Source: Hyphomicrobium sp. LHD-15
GTDB taxonomy: Bacteria > Pseudomonadota > Alphaproteobacteria > Rhizobiales > Hyphomicrobiaceae
Direction of reading: 5' to 3'
NCBI RefSeq assembly: GCF_031157355.1
Contig: NZ_JAVIFT010000002.1
Span: forward strand, 248,001 to 312,000
Length of the DNA: 64,000 bases
Every line of letters starts with the position of its first letter. Position 1 is the first letter of the stretch. Below are positions 46,155-57,588 of the stretch, piece by piece. The notes beneath the pieces are model-generated. The model searched no databases. It was not told where the DNA came from and saw only the letters and a list, made by a program, of their open reading frames with translations. The position numbers and the translations under genes are program-made.

Positions 46155-48413
46155 TTGGTAGCTTCTAATCCGGTCGCGGGACACTTGGATAGCCTTCTTG
46201 GGATTAATGAAAAGGGTGAAGGCGCGGCACGGGCTCTGGCTCCGGTGCTGATGCCGGGGGCGCCGCTCGACCAAACCTACGACTACCTGGTGCCGGAGGG
46301 GCTGGCGATCGAACCGGGGGCCTTCGTTCTGGTCCCGTTCGGCCCGCAGACGCGCATCGGCGTGGTCTGGGATGCTCCGCTCGGCGGCTCCGACCGCCCG
46401 CTCGACCCCAAGAAAATGAAGGCTCTGACCGAGCGCCTCGACGTGCCGGCACTGCCGCTGTCGTCGCTGCGGTTCGCGGAATGGATTTCGAACTATACGC
46501 TCGCGCCACTCGGCATGGTGGTGCGCATGATGATGAGCGCCCAGGCCGCGTTCGAGCCCGTGAAGCCGCGGTTCGGTGTCCGGCATGTGCCGGATGCGGC
46601 CGATCCGCCGCGCATGACCCCGGCCCGCAAGCGCGCGCTGGATCTTGCGCGTGACGGCTTGATCCGCGCCAAATCGGCGCTCGCGACCGAGGCGGCTTGC
46701 AGCACGGGCGTGGTGGACGGGCTGGTCGCGTCCGGAAACCTCGTCGAGGTTGTGATCCCGGAGCGGCGTTATCCGGTGCCGAACGCGGATCACCGGGTGA
46801 CGGATTTCACGCGAGAGCAGGCCGAGGCTGTCCACGCGCTTGTTTCTGCCGTCGATGGCGGCGGGTTTTCCGTCTCGCTGCTCGACGGTGTGACCGGATC
46901 GGGCAAAACGGAGGTCTACTACGAGGCCGTTGCCGAAACGCTCCGCAAAGGGCAGCAAGCGCTGATCATGCTGCCGGAAATCGCGCTCACCGGACAATTC
47001 ATGAACCGGTTCGTGGCGCGGTTCGGCTGTCTGCCGGCGGAATGGCATTCGGCGCTGTCGCCTGCAGAGCGCGGGCGCGTGTGGCGGGCGGCGGCAACGG
47101 GTGAAGCGCGTGTGGTTGTGGGCGCGCGCTCGGGGCTGTTCCTGCCGTACAGCGATCTCGGTCTGATCATCGTTGACGAAGAGCACGACGCGGGCTTCAA
47201 GCAGGACGACCGCGTCCATTATCAAGCCCGCGACATGAGCGTCGTGCGCGGAAGCCTCGGTAAGTTTCCGGTGGTGCTGGCGTCCGCGACGCCTTCGATC
47301 GAGAGCCACGTCAATGCGCGGACAGGGCGCTATCGCCATATCATTCTACCTGGACGCTTCACCGGCGCGGAGCTGCCCGAGGTCAAGCCGATCGACATGC
47401 GCACGCATCCACCCGAGAAGGGGCAATGGCTGTCGCCGGTGCTGGTGGACGCGGTGGCTGCAACCCTTGCGGATCGGCAGCAGTCGCTGCTGTTTCTCAA
47501 TCGCAGGGGCTATGCGCCGCTGACGTTGTGCCGGAGCTGCGGTCATCGGTTCGAATGTCCGCAATGCACGGCGTGGCTTGTCGAGCATCGCTTCCGGCGC
47601 CGCCTCAACTGCCATCACTGCGGGTTCTCGTTGCCGATCCCGGAAACGTGCCCGAAGTGCGGGGAAGAGGGCTCGCTGGTTGCCTGCGGCCCCGGTGTCG
47701 AGCGCGTTGCGGAGGAGGTGCGCGAGCGCTTTCCGGAGGCGCGGGTGGCGCTTCTCTCCTCGGACCTCATTCCGGGGCTCGAGGAAATGCGCCGGATCAT
47801 CGGCTCGATCGAGAGCGGCGAGGTCGACATCATCATCGGCACGCAGATCGTTGCCAAGGGACACAACTTTCCGCTGCTTGCGACAGTGGGGATCGTCGAT
47901 GGCGATCTCGGGCTCTCGATGGGTGCCGATCCGCGTGCAGGCGAGCGCACGTTTCAGCTCTTGCATCAGGTGACGGGGCGCGCTGGGCGTGCGCTCACCA
48001 AAGGGCGCGGCTTTATTCAAACGCACATGCCGGAGCATCCGGTGATGGAAGCAATCATCTCGGGCGATCGCGAGATGTTTCTCGATCGCGAGATCGATAT
48101 GCGCCGGCGCGGCGTGCTGCCGCCGTTCGGACGGCTCGCCGCGCTTGTCATCTCGGCACGCGACAAGGATCTCGCGGAGACCTTTGCGCGGGAGGTGGCG
48201 CGGCGTGCGCCGCGTGTCGATCAGATCGAGGTGCTGGGGCCGGCGGAAGCGCCGATCTCGATCGTGCGTGGGCGGCATCGCTGGCGGCTTCTGGTGAAGG
48301 CGCCCCGCGACAAGAATATTCAGGGCTTTCTCCGGGCTTGGGGCGAAGCGCTTCCCAAGATCGGGGGAGATCTGCGCCTCACCGTCGACATCGACCCCTA
48401 CAACTTCCTCTAG
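46155..48413 (+). CDS. priA: Primosomal protein N' (PriA helicase)
   Basis: Replication-restart helicase. The 752-residue product has the N-terminal 3'-end-binding domain, Walker A GVTGSGKT (about 246-253), DEEH Walker B, and the cysteine-rich zinc domain with eight Cys from C459 (CRSCGHRFECPQC, CHHCG, CPKC). Helicase motifs V-VI include GTQIVAKGHNFP and HQVTGRAGRA. The start is uncertain: no ATG lies before residue 33 in frame, so a TTG at 46155 (GGAGG 11 bases upstream) is used; a later GTG or ATG would cut into the first strand. Confidence 0.94.
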   Translation: MVASNPVAGHLDSLLGINEKGEGAARALAPVLMPGAPLDQTYDYLVPEGLAIEPGAFVLVPFGPQTRIGVVWDAPLGGSDRPLDPKKMKALTERLDVPALPLSSLRFAEWISNYTLAPLGMVVRMMMSAQAAFEPVKPRFGVRHVPDAADPPRMTPARKRALDLARDGLIRAKSALATEAACSTGVVDGLVASGNLVEVVIPERRYPVPNADHRVTDFTREQAEAVHALVSAVDGGGFSVSLLDGVTGSGKTEVYYEAVAETLRKGQQALIMLPEIALTGQFMNRFVARFGCLPAEWHSALSPAERGRVWRAAATGEARVVVGARSGLFLPYSDLGLIIVDEEHDAGFKQDDRVHYQARDMSVVRGSLGKFPVVLASATPSIESHVNARTGRYRHIILPGRFTGAELPEVKPIDMRTHPPEKGQWLSPVLVDAVAATLADRQQSLLFLNRRGYAPLTLCRSCGHRFECPQCTAWLVEHRFRRRLNCHHCGFSLPIPETCPKCGEEGSLVACGPGVERVAEEVRERFPEARVALLSSDLIPGLEEMRRIIGSIESGEVDIIIGTQIVAKGHNFPLLATVGIVDGDLGLSMGADPRAGERTFQLLHQVTGRAGRALTKGRGFIQTHMPEHPVMEAIISGDREMFLDREIDMRRRGVLPPFGRLAALVISARDKDLAETFAREVARRAPRVDQIEVLGPAEAPISIVRGRHRWRLLVKAPRDKNIQGFLRAWGEALPKIGGDLRLTVDIDPYNFL

Positions 48414-48470
48414 ATCGTTGATTGCTTTTCTTTGGATCGCAATCCCGCTCTAGGTTTTTGATGAGGGCGA

Positions 48471-48540
48471 TGATTCACGCTTCGGACTTTTCCTGCGCTG
48501 CCGATTCACGCCGCGTCCGATAGGGGACGCGACGATCGGA
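48471..48540. repeat. Intergenic palindrome, TTCGGAC family variant
   Basis: A left half-copy ATGATTCACGCTTCGGAC is followed at 48502-48539 by a complete unit CCGATTCACGCCGCGTCC / GGACGCGACGATCGG around GATAGG. In the second unit the stem core has changed from CTTCGGAC/GTCCGAAG to CGCGTCC/GGACGCG while pairing is intact. Confidence 0.75.
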
Positions 48541-48560
48541 GCGCGTGAGTAGCGAATAAT

Positions 48561-48596
48561 AGCGCGTGGCCTGCAGTCGCCTGCAAGCCACGCGCG
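48561..48596 (-). terminator. Terminator of the 48615 gene
   Basis: GCGCGTGGC / GCCACGCGC with an extended inner stem (CTGCAG). On the minus strand it follows the stop of the 101-aa gene by about 20 bases; the 3' flank TATTATTC is only partly T-rich. Confidence 0.55.
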
Positions 48597-48614
48597 AAGG
48601 TGTCGGTCAATGCT

Positions 48615-48920
48615 CTAGCGGTTGTGGGCGATGATCGAGCCGACGGCGAGGATGCCGAGGCCGATGGCTAGGCCTTTCGCGATGTCTCTGCCGTCGTTGT
48701 GACGGTGGCGCTTGTAGGCGTAACGATCACGCGGGCCGTAGCCTTGATAATAGCGCGGGCCATCGTAACGACGCGGGCTGTCGTAGTTGCGCGAATAGCC
48801 GCGATCATAACCGTTGTTCCAGCGTTCGTGGGCGCTGGCAGCGGTGGCGAGCGGGCCGAGGTTCGCGGCGAGAAGGCCGGCGATCACAGCAGCGGAGGTG
48901 GTGAATTTCTTGAACGACAT
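48615..48920 (-). CDS. Small secreted Arg/Tyr/Gly-rich protein
   Basis: A 101-residue protein with a clean signal peptide (MSFKKFTTSAAVIAGLLAAN; cleavage near ASA-HE). The mature part is full of short YDRGYSRNY-type repeats rich in Tyr, Arg, Asp and Gly, and a hydrophobic C-terminus (about 81-98). Such proteins are common and uncharacterised in Hyphomicrobiales. It is likely periplasmic or anchored in the envelope. Confidence 0.75.
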   Translation of the reverse strand: MSFKKFTTSAAVIAGLLAANLGPLATAASAHERWNNGYDRGYSRNYDSPRRYDGPRYYQGYGPRDRYAYKRHRHNDGRDIAKGLAIGLGILAVGSIIAHNR

Positions 48921-49053
48921 GGCTCAATCCCCTTCAATCCGATCCTGGTGCCGGGCTGACCCTGGCACGTTGATGGAATTGATAGCGGGGGCGCGCTGAA
49001 CTCACCTTGAACGAGCCGTGCAGCTTCCGTTCACATTCATTTAAATCTCATAA

Positions 49054-49092
49054 AAGCCGCGCCGGTCAGCCTTTTTCGGCTGCCGGCGCGTC
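49054..49092 (-). terminator. Terminator of the BA14K-like gene
   Basis: CGCGCCGG-CAGCC type stem (one bulged base) around AAAAA loop; on the minus strand followed by GGCTTTTATG. Confidence 0.7.
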
Positions 49093-49124
49093 TTGATCGT
49101 CTTGGGTTTGGCCCCTTTGCTCCG

Positions 49125-49703
49125 CTATCTGAGATACGGGCAAAGCTTGCGCGTTCCGTTCGTGCTCAGGAACGTGCCTGTTCTGCGATCGAACGAGCGA
49201 TAACGCGCTTCGCAACGCGCAACGCCGTCATTCGCCTGCGAATAGACGACCACATCGTCATCGTCGTCGTCGAAGTAGTCGTCGTAATAGTAGGAGTTAT
49301 AGAAGTACGGCGCGCCGTAACCGTAGAAGCGCGGCCGGAAATGGTGGTGATGGCCGTGGCCATGACCTCCTTGCCAATGACCCGGGGGGCGGCCGCCGGG
49401 CCAATGGCCCGGTCCGCGACCAGGGCCACCCCGGAAGGCCATGCGCGGTCCACCGGGACCTCCGTGGCCGAATCTCGGGCCTCCTCCTCCTCCGCTAAAC
49501 TTCGGGCCGCCGCCGCCGCCACCGACGCGCATCCCGCCTCCGCCTCCGGGCCCGTTGCGGCCGATGTTGATGATCGGTGCCGCGGTATCCGCCTTCGATA
49601 TCGCGCGCGCGGCATCTGGAATGGCCGGTGCGGCGGCCGCCGCTCCAACTCCGAACGGCAAAGCCGCCAGAGCCGCGACAGCCAACAATCGTCTTGCTCT
49701 CAT
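49125..49703 (-). CDS. BA14K-like secreted Gly/His-rich protein
   Basis: A 192-residue exported protein. After a signal peptide (about 1-25) come Gly-rich runs (GPGGGGG, GGPKFSGGGGG), a His-rich stretch (QGGHGHGHHHHFRP), a Tyr-rich stretch (YFYNSYYYDDYF), then a poly-Asp block (DDDDDD). The C-terminal 30 residues, CEARYRSFDRRTGTFLSTNG...C, match the BA14K repeat with two cysteines. BA14K of Brucella is a lectin-like immunoreactive protein. The His and Asp blocks suggest metal binding; this is inference. Confidence 0.75.
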   Translation of the reverse strand: MRARRLLAVAALAALPFGVGAAAAAPAIPDAARAISKADTAAPIINIGRNGPGGGGGMRVGGGGGGPKFSGGGGGPRFGHGGPGGPRMAFRGGPGRGPGHWPGGRPPGHWQGGHGHGHHHHFRPRFYGYGAPYFYNSYYYDDYFDDDDDDVVVYSQANDGVARCEARYRSFDRRTGTFLSTNGTRKLCPYLR

Positions 49704-50061
49704 ACCTAATTGCTCCGTTTTTGGACTTTTCTTCCCGGGCGCGCCGCGTAGAGGCTTTTCATGCCCTTGTTAGCCATGTGGGGTCGCAACCGACGGAATC
49801 CCACTGACGGTGAACGAGGTTTCGACTTTTTTCGGAGTGTGCGGCGAAAAGGGCGGACCGGGCGCGTAAAAGCCGCATTGCAAGCGCGTCAGGCAGGTTG
49901 ATGCGCCGTGACGCACATGATACAGAACCGCGGGCTTCGGACGGGGTATGGCGCAACTCAGCAGTGCGTTTTTTCTCGTCTGCAACGCCCCCTTCATAAA
50001 AAGGGCTGTGGCTTCGGCCGCGGGGCTCCTCCAACCCCTTGAGCGCGCGAGATTTCTTGAC
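49704..50061. other. Intergenic region upstream of the atp operon
   Basis: About 360 bases. A possible promoter is TTGATG (49898-49903) with a 17-base spacer and TACAGA (49921-49926). An in-frame ATG at 49948 would extend AtpH by 38 residues but its translation lacks family similarity. Confidence 0.4.
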
Positions 50062-50622
50062 GTGGCGACAGAAGAACCAATCGTAGCCGGTGTGGCGGGA
50101 CGTTACGCGGCAGCTCTGTTCGACCTCGCAGTCGAGCAGAACAATGTGGCCGAGGTCGAACAGGATCTCGCAAAATTTCAGCAGCTTTATGATTTGAGCC
50201 CCGATCTCGTTCGGCTCGTCAAAAGCCCGGTCATCGCGGGTGAGGATCAAGCCCGCGCGCTCGGCTCGGTGCTGGATAAGGCCGGCGTCGGCGGCCTTAC
50301 CCGCAATTTCTTCAATCTCGTTGCCCGCAATCGGCGCCTGTTCGCAGCGCCCGACATGGCGCGCGCTTTTCGTGCGCTCGCCGCCAAGTCGCGCGGCGAG
50401 GTGACGGCGGAAATCGTGAGTGCATACCCGCTCACCGATGCGCAGGCCGAAGCGCTCAAGGCATCGCTCAAGGACACCGTCGGCAAGGACGTGACGCTCG
50501 CAACGAAGGTCGATCCGTCGCTGATCGGCGGTCTCGTCGTGAAGCTCGGCAGCCGCATGGTCGATTCGTCGCTCAAGACGAAGCTCGCCAATCTCAGTCT
50601 TTCGCTCAAGGGAGGCCACTGA
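50062..50622 (+). CDS. atpH: F1 ATP synthase delta subunit
   Basis: Peripheral-stalk subunit that joins F1 to subunit b. The 186-residue product has the N-terminal six-helix bundle (GVAGRYAAALFDLAVE, typical start) and the C-terminal domain with the conserved DPSLIGGLVVKLGSRMVDSSLKTKL. The GTG at 50062 gives the family length. It opens the atpHAGDC run; F0 genes are elsewhere, as usual in alphaproteobacteria. Confidence 0.94.
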   Translation: MATEEPIVAGVAGRYAAALFDLAVEQNNVAEVEQDLAKFQQLYDLSPDLVRLVKSPVIAGEDQARALGSVLDKAGVGGLTRNFFNLVARNRRLFAAPDMARAFRALAAKSRGEVTAEIVSAYPLTDAQAEALKASLKDTVGKDVTLATKVDPSLIGGLVVKLGSRMVDSSLKTKLANLSLSLKGGH

Positions 50623-50745
50623 CGCCGGGCCTCAGCCTGACGCCGAGAAGCCTCTCGTGAATGCAGAATGCCAAGGGCGCGCCGGAAGGCTCGCCCAAAC
50701 GATCAAAACATATAGAGAAAACGCCCCAAGAGACGAGGTCAAGTG

Positions 50746-52275
<1,530 letters not shown>

Positions 52276-52282
52276 CACTAAG

Positions 52283-52389
52283 CGTCATCCCGGACGTGCG
52301 TCAGCACGATCCGGGACCCAGGCTTGTCCTGGGAGACTGTTGCCCCTGGGTCCCGGCTGTTCGCGGCGTCGCCGCTTCGCCGGGATGAC
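52283..52389. repeat. Inverted REP-like pair between atpA and atpG
   Basis: Left unit GTCATCCCGG...CCGGGACCCAGG (52283-52322) and right unit CCTGGGTCCCGG...CCGGGATGAC (about 52345-52389), arranged head to head with an internal GCGGCGTCGCCGC hairpin in the right unit. Both halves belong to the same GTCATCCCG family as the units at 22443 and 22509. Confidence 0.8.
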
Positions 52390-52428
52390 AGGGAGGGGAG
52401 CCGGATAAAGCAAGGAAGCTGAGGCGCC

Positions 52429-53313
52429 ATGCCGAGCTTAAAAGATCTCAGAAACCGCATCGCCTCCGTCAAGGCGACGCGTAAGATCACCAAGGCCATG
52501 CAGATGGTGGCCGCGGCCAAGCTGCGCCGCGCGCAGGAGGCTGCAACGGCTGCCCGTCCCTATGCCGAGCGCATGGACGGCGTGCTTGCCGCTCTCAACC
52601 AGCGCGCCAGCCGCGAAGGCGCTTCGCCGCTCTTGGTCGGTACGGGCCGCGATCAGACGCACCTGCTCATCGTTCTGACGGCCGAGCGCGGTCTTTGCGG
52701 CGGTTTCAACTCAAACATCGCGAAGCTCGCGCGTGCGGATGCTCAAAAGCTTCTGGCCGCCGGCAAGACGGTGAAGATCCTGACGGTGGGCCGCAAAGGC
52801 GCGGACAACCTGCGCCGCGATCTCGGCCGCAACATCATCGAGCGCCTGGATCTGCGCGGTGTGCGCCAGATCGGGTTCTCGAACGCGGAAGACGTCGCGA
52901 ACAAGGTGCTCGCGATGTTCGAGGCGGGCGAGTTCGACGTCGCGACGCTCTATTTCTCCGAGTTCAAGAGCGTGATCGCGCAGAAGCCGACCGCGCTTCA
53001 GCTGATCCCGGCGAAGCTGCCGGAAACGACGGATGCCGCGCCGGCAGGCACGGGACAGTCGGTCGTCGATTACGAACCCGACGAGGATGCGATCCTCGGC
53101 TACCTGCTGACGCGCAACGTGTCGACGCAGATCTTCCGCGGGCTTCTCGAGAACGCGGCCTCCGAACAGGGCGCGCGCATGAGTGCCATGGACAGCGCGA
53201 CGCGCAACGCAGGCGAAATGATCAACAAGCTGACGGTGAAGTACAACCGCCAGCGTCAGGCGAACATCACGAAGGAACTCATCGAGATCATCTCGGGTGC
53301 GGAAGCCCTCTAA
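52429..53313 (+). CDS. atpG: F1 ATP synthase gamma subunit
   Basis: Central-shaft subunit. The 294-residue product starts [36 protein letters not shown], the classic N-terminal helix, and ends with [28 protein letters not shown], the C-terminal helix. Internal [11 protein letters not shown] is conserved. Confidence 0.97.
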   Translation: MPSLKDLRNRIASVKATRKITKAMQMVAAAKLRRAQEAATAARPYAERMDGVLAALNQRASREGASPLLVGTGRDQTHLLIVLTAERGLCGGFNSNIAKLARADAQKLLAAGKTVKILTVGRKGADNLRRDLGRNIIERLDLRGVRQIGFSNAEDVANKVLAMFEAGEFDVATLYFSEFKSVIAQKPTALQLIPAKLPETTDAAPAGTGQSVVDYEPDEDAILGYLLTRNVSTQIFRGLLENAASEQGARMSAMDSATRNAGEMINKLTVKYNRQRQANITKELIEIISGAEAL

Positions 53314-53354
53314 ATCAGGGTTTCGGCGCCGGTTTGGCGTGAGGAGTAGAGATC

Positions 53355-53756
53355 ATGGCCTACAAGACGACAGCAACGACGAAAGGCGGCCGCGACGGCC
53401 GCTCGAGCCTCGCTGACGGCAAGCTCGCTCTTGCCATGTCGCTGCCGAAGGAGCTTGGCGGGTCGGGCGAAGGCCACAACCCGGAACAGCTGTTCGCGCT
53501 CGGCTATTCGGCCTGCTTCGGTCAGGCGATCCTGGTGCTTGCGAAGAAGCACGGGCTCGACGGCCAGGCTGCCAAGGTGACGGCCGACGTGACGCTCAAC
53601 ACCACGGACGGCTTCTCGCTGGCCGTCGATCTCAAGGTTTCGCTTCCCGGTGCCGATCCGGCCGCGCTTCAGGCGCTGGTCGAGGAAGCCCATACGATTT
53701 GCCCGTATTCAAAGGCGACGCGCGGCAACATTCCCGTGACGCTCGCGATCGCCTAA
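53355..53756 (+). CDS. ohr: Ohr/OsmC-family peroxide resistance protein, inside the atp operon
   Basis: A 133-residue OsmC-fold protein of the Ohr subgroup: peroxidatic cysteine C54 in FALGYSACF and resolving C116 in HTICPYSKATRGN, with NPEQL (E44) nearby. Ohr reduces organic hydroperoxides using lipoylated partners; 2-oxoglutarate dehydrogenase and lpdA are in this same window. It lies 42 bases after atpG and 21 before atpD on the same strand, so it is almost surely co-transcribed with the F1 genes. I do not know this as a usual atp-operon member. Confidence 0.88.
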   Translation: MAYKTTATTKGGRDGRSSLADGKLALAMSLPKELGGSGEGHNPEQLFALGYSACFGQAILVLAKKHGLDGQAAKVTADVTLNTTDGFSLAVDLKVSLPGADPAALQALVEEAHTICPYSKATRGNIPVTLAIA

Positions 53757-53765
53757 GCATTCTGA

Positions 53766-55211
<1,446 letters not shown>

Positions 55212-55316
55212 ACTTTCTAAAATGACCGCTCGTTCGTGGAACGGGCGGTCATGTATTTGCGTCTGTATAGAAGCATTGACGACGTCCGTTGTTGGGCAAC
55301 GGAGCGAGGGGATCAG

Positions 55317-55577
55317 ATGGCTGGTAGCGACGCAACTCAGTTTGGATCGTGCTGTGACGAGCTTAAGGATGCGATGAGCGGCGAGGAGTTCGAGCCGCTG
55401 ATCACCGTGGGCGACGACGGCGTGCTCTACATGTCGGTCGGGCTGGTTGAGCTCGAAGATGACGAGCCCGGCATGGTCGATCACCCGGTTTTCTTCTGCC
55501 CGTTCTGCGGCAAGGGCGTGCAGACGCCGGAAGATGTCCGGGCTAAGACCGGCGACGACGAGGACGGCGACGCGTAA
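55317..55577 (+). CDS. Small acidic protein with CPFCG knuckle, inside the atp operon
   Basis: An 86-residue protein starting MAGSDATQFGSCCDELKDAM (AGGGGA before the ATG at 55317). It is strongly acidic and has a CPFCGKG zinc-ribbon half near residue 65; the other two cysteines are the CC pair near residue 12, so a split four-Cys site is possible. The frame is open upstream to 55236, but that part lacks support. It sits between atpD and atpC with short gaps. I recognise no named family. Confidence 0.7.
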   Translation: MAGSDATQFGSCCDELKDAMSGEEFEPLITVGDDGVLYMSVGLVELEDDEPGMVDHPVFFCPFCGKGVQTPEDVRAKTGDDEDGDA

Positions 55578-55648
55578 GGCTGCAAAGCCTGCGACCCGTT
55601 TAGGGTTCGCGCACGCTCATACTGCTTAGGATTGAGGAAGACAGGTCA

Positions 55649-56038
55649 ATGGCTCAGACGTTCACATTCGAGCTGGTCAGCCCCGAGAAGGTGCTTCTTT
55701 CGGGCGAAGCCGAGCAGGTTCAGCTGCCGGGCGCCGAAGGCGACATGACCATTCTTCCCGGCCATTCGCCGCTGATCTCTACGCTGCGTCCGGGCGTGAT
55801 CGACGTGGTGTTCGCGGGATCAAAGTCGCGCGTGTTCGTGCGGCAGGCCTTTGCGCAGGTCGAACCCGACAGGCTGACCGTGCTTGCCGAGAAGGCCTAC
55901 GATGTCGCCGAGCTCAATGCTTCGGCGATCTCGGCCGAGCTGACGGCTGCGGAAACCGAACTTTCGCAGGCCAAGACCGATGAGCAGCGACTTGTCGCCA
56001 ACCAGGCGATCGCAGCGCTTTCGGGTCTCAAGGCTTGA
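55649..56038 (+). CDS. atpC: F1 ATP synthase epsilon subunit
   Basis: Regulatory shaft subunit that inhibits ATP hydrolysis. The 129-residue product has the N-terminal beta-sandwich (FELVSPEKVLLSGEAEQVQLPGAEGDMTILPGHSPLI) and a short helical C-terminus. It ends the F1 run before a terminator. Confidence 0.95.
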   Translation: MAQTFTFELVSPEKVLLSGEAEQVQLPGAEGDMTILPGHSPLISTLRPGVIDVVFAGSKSRVFVRQAFAQVEPDRLTVLAEKAYDVAELNASAISAELTAAETELSQAKTDEQRLVANQAIAALSGLKA

Positions 56039-56070
56039 TCCGCTAGCCCCAATCATTTTCAGAAATGAAA

Positions 56071-56099
56071 AAGCGCCCGGTTCACGGGCGCTTTTTTGT
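56071..56099 (+). terminator. Terminator after the atp operon
   Basis: AAGCGCCCG / CGGGCGCTT stem with GTTCA loop, followed by TTTTTG. The mirrored A run on the 5' side lets it also serve the facing 56130 gene. Confidence 0.9.
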
Positions 56100-56129
56100 T
56101 GTTCGATTATGTGCCCACGTTGGGGAAGT

Positions 56130-56672
56130 TTACTTCTGCTCGGCGAGATCGAGCTTGCGGCTCATGCGGCGAAGGAGCTGGCCAACGTTGGCGATCAGAT
56201 TGTGCTCGATCGCGAAATAGATGCGCTCGCCCTTGAACTTCTTCTTGATGGGGTCCCACGGAAACAGCAGCACGACGTCGAACTCGATCGGCTGTCCGGT
56301 GGACGGCAGGCCAAGGAGATCGCCGTTGTGGACTCCGTTGAAGTGGGCTTCCTCTACAACGCCCTGAGGACCGACGAAGACATTGGTTACGGAGAAGCAG
56401 TTCTCCGGGAAGCCGGTCAGAAAGCCTTCGTAGAACTTCGCCGCTCCCTCGTGTCCGTGCCACACTTTGCCGTTGTTCAGCATCGTGTAGACGCAGTCTT
56501 CGGTGAGGGTCGCGAGAAGCCCCGGGATATCGCCGCGATGCTCGGCTGCGATGTGGTCAAGCCAGAGCTCTTTGATGCGATCGTACTCTTCCTGATCGAA
56601 CTTTTGGCCGGACTGATAGTCCGCGCCATCGCTGAACGGTGGGAGAGTTCTGGTCAGGGTGCGTGTCGACAT
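56130..56672 (-). CDS. NTF2-like (SnoaL-type) protein
   Basis: A 180-residue protein with a cone-shaped NTF2/SnoaL fold pattern: helix LWLDHIAAEHRGDIPGLLATL, then TEDCVYTM, VWHGHEGAAKFYEGFL, and beta strands VTNVFVG, VVLLFPWDP, ERIYFAIEHN. No signal peptide. Members include polyketide cyclases, limonene hydrolases and many with no known role. It converges on the atp operon. Confidence 0.75.
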   Translation of the reverse strand: MSTRTLTRTLPPFSDGADYQSGQKFDQEEYDRIKELWLDHIAAEHRGDIPGLLATLTEDCVYTMLNNGKVWHGHEGAAKFYEGFLTGFPENCFSVTNVFVGPQGVVEEAHFNGVHNGDLLGLPSTGQPIEFDVVLLFPWDPIKKKFKGERIYFAIEHNLIANVGQLLRRMSRKLDLAEQK

Positions 56673-56868
56673 GTGAGCGGGCTCGCCGGAGTGAACGTTG
56701 GGATGGGTGGGATAGGGAGGTGCAGGAGAGAAATGCCGCGACGAAGCGGTTGGTTCACTCCCATGACATTGAAAACCATCAGGCTTTCAACCTCATGTAG
56801 ACACCCAACCTCGCGGTCGACTTGATCGTGATCAGATCAGACCGCGGTGCTTCTCGGTCTCTTTCTTT

Positions 56869-57390
56869 TCAGCTTTGTGAGAGATAGGCAAATCTCTCGA
56901 CGACGGTTTGGTAAATGGGGCGCTTGAACGAGACGATGAGATCGGGCAGTTCCGACATGTCGCGCCAACGCCAGCGATCGAACTCGGCCTTGCCGCTGCG
57001 CGGGCGAATGTTGATCTCGCTATCGTCGCCCCAGAACCGCATGGCAAACCAGCGCTGCCGCTGGCCGCGATACTTGCCTTTGAGCGCAACGCCAAGCAGT
57101 TGGTCCGGCAGATCGTAAGTCAGCCACTGCGGAATCTCGGCGATGATCTCGGCGCTCGTGACTCCCGTTTCCTCGCGCAATTCGCGGATGGCGGCCTCGA
57201 CCGGATCCTCGCCCTTGTCGATCCCACCTTGCGGCATCTGCCAGATGTGGGCGGATTGATCGCCCGTCCATTTGGCCAAGCGGCGTCCTGTCCAGACGCG
57301 GCCCTCCTTGTTCAGGAGCATGATTCCGACGCACGGCCTGTAAGGCAGGTTTTGGGAGGTGGAGATCTCTGTCAGCTCTGTGTGCTTCAT
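56869..57390 (-). CDS. rppH: RppH-type Nudix hydrolase, copy 1
   Basis: RNA pyrophosphohydrolase or dinucleoside-polyphosphate hydrolase; removes pyrophosphate from 5'-triphosphate RNA or splits Ap4A. The 173-residue product has [26 protein letters not shown] and the Nudix box GGIDKGEDP...RELREETGV with the full GX5EX7REUXEEXGU pattern. The start at 57390 (MKHTELTEI) is preferred over an upstream open stretch. A second copy lies 198 bases upstream. Confidence 0.88.
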   Translation of the reverse strand: MKHTELTEISTSQNLPYRPCVGIMLLNKEGRVWTGRRLAKWTGDQSAHIWQMPQGGIDKGEDPVEAAIRELREETGVTSAEIIAEIPQWLTYDLPDQLLGVALKGKYRGQRQRWFAMRFWGDDSEINIRPRSGKAEFDRWRWRDMSELPDLIVSFKRPIYQTVVERFAYLSQS

Positions 57391-57588
57391 GGTGAACCGT
57401 AGGATTCGTGCGACCGGCAACGCGAGCAAGAGCGTGGTGGCGTCGACTTTGGGTTGTCTGACGCGGGCTCTACGATTTCGAGCTGCGATTCGCCGTTCGA
57501 GTCAAACGACATCTTACGGAAAAAGTTAGCGGGTTTTTGTCAGCCCGTCTGTTTCGTGTGGAATATCCGGCGTTAGTGGCTGCGCGTT

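Noticed and set aside
49948-50061. 38-residue N-terminal extension of AtpH
   Set aside because: The translation is not like any AtpH N-terminus, and the GTG at 50062 gives the exact family length and start.
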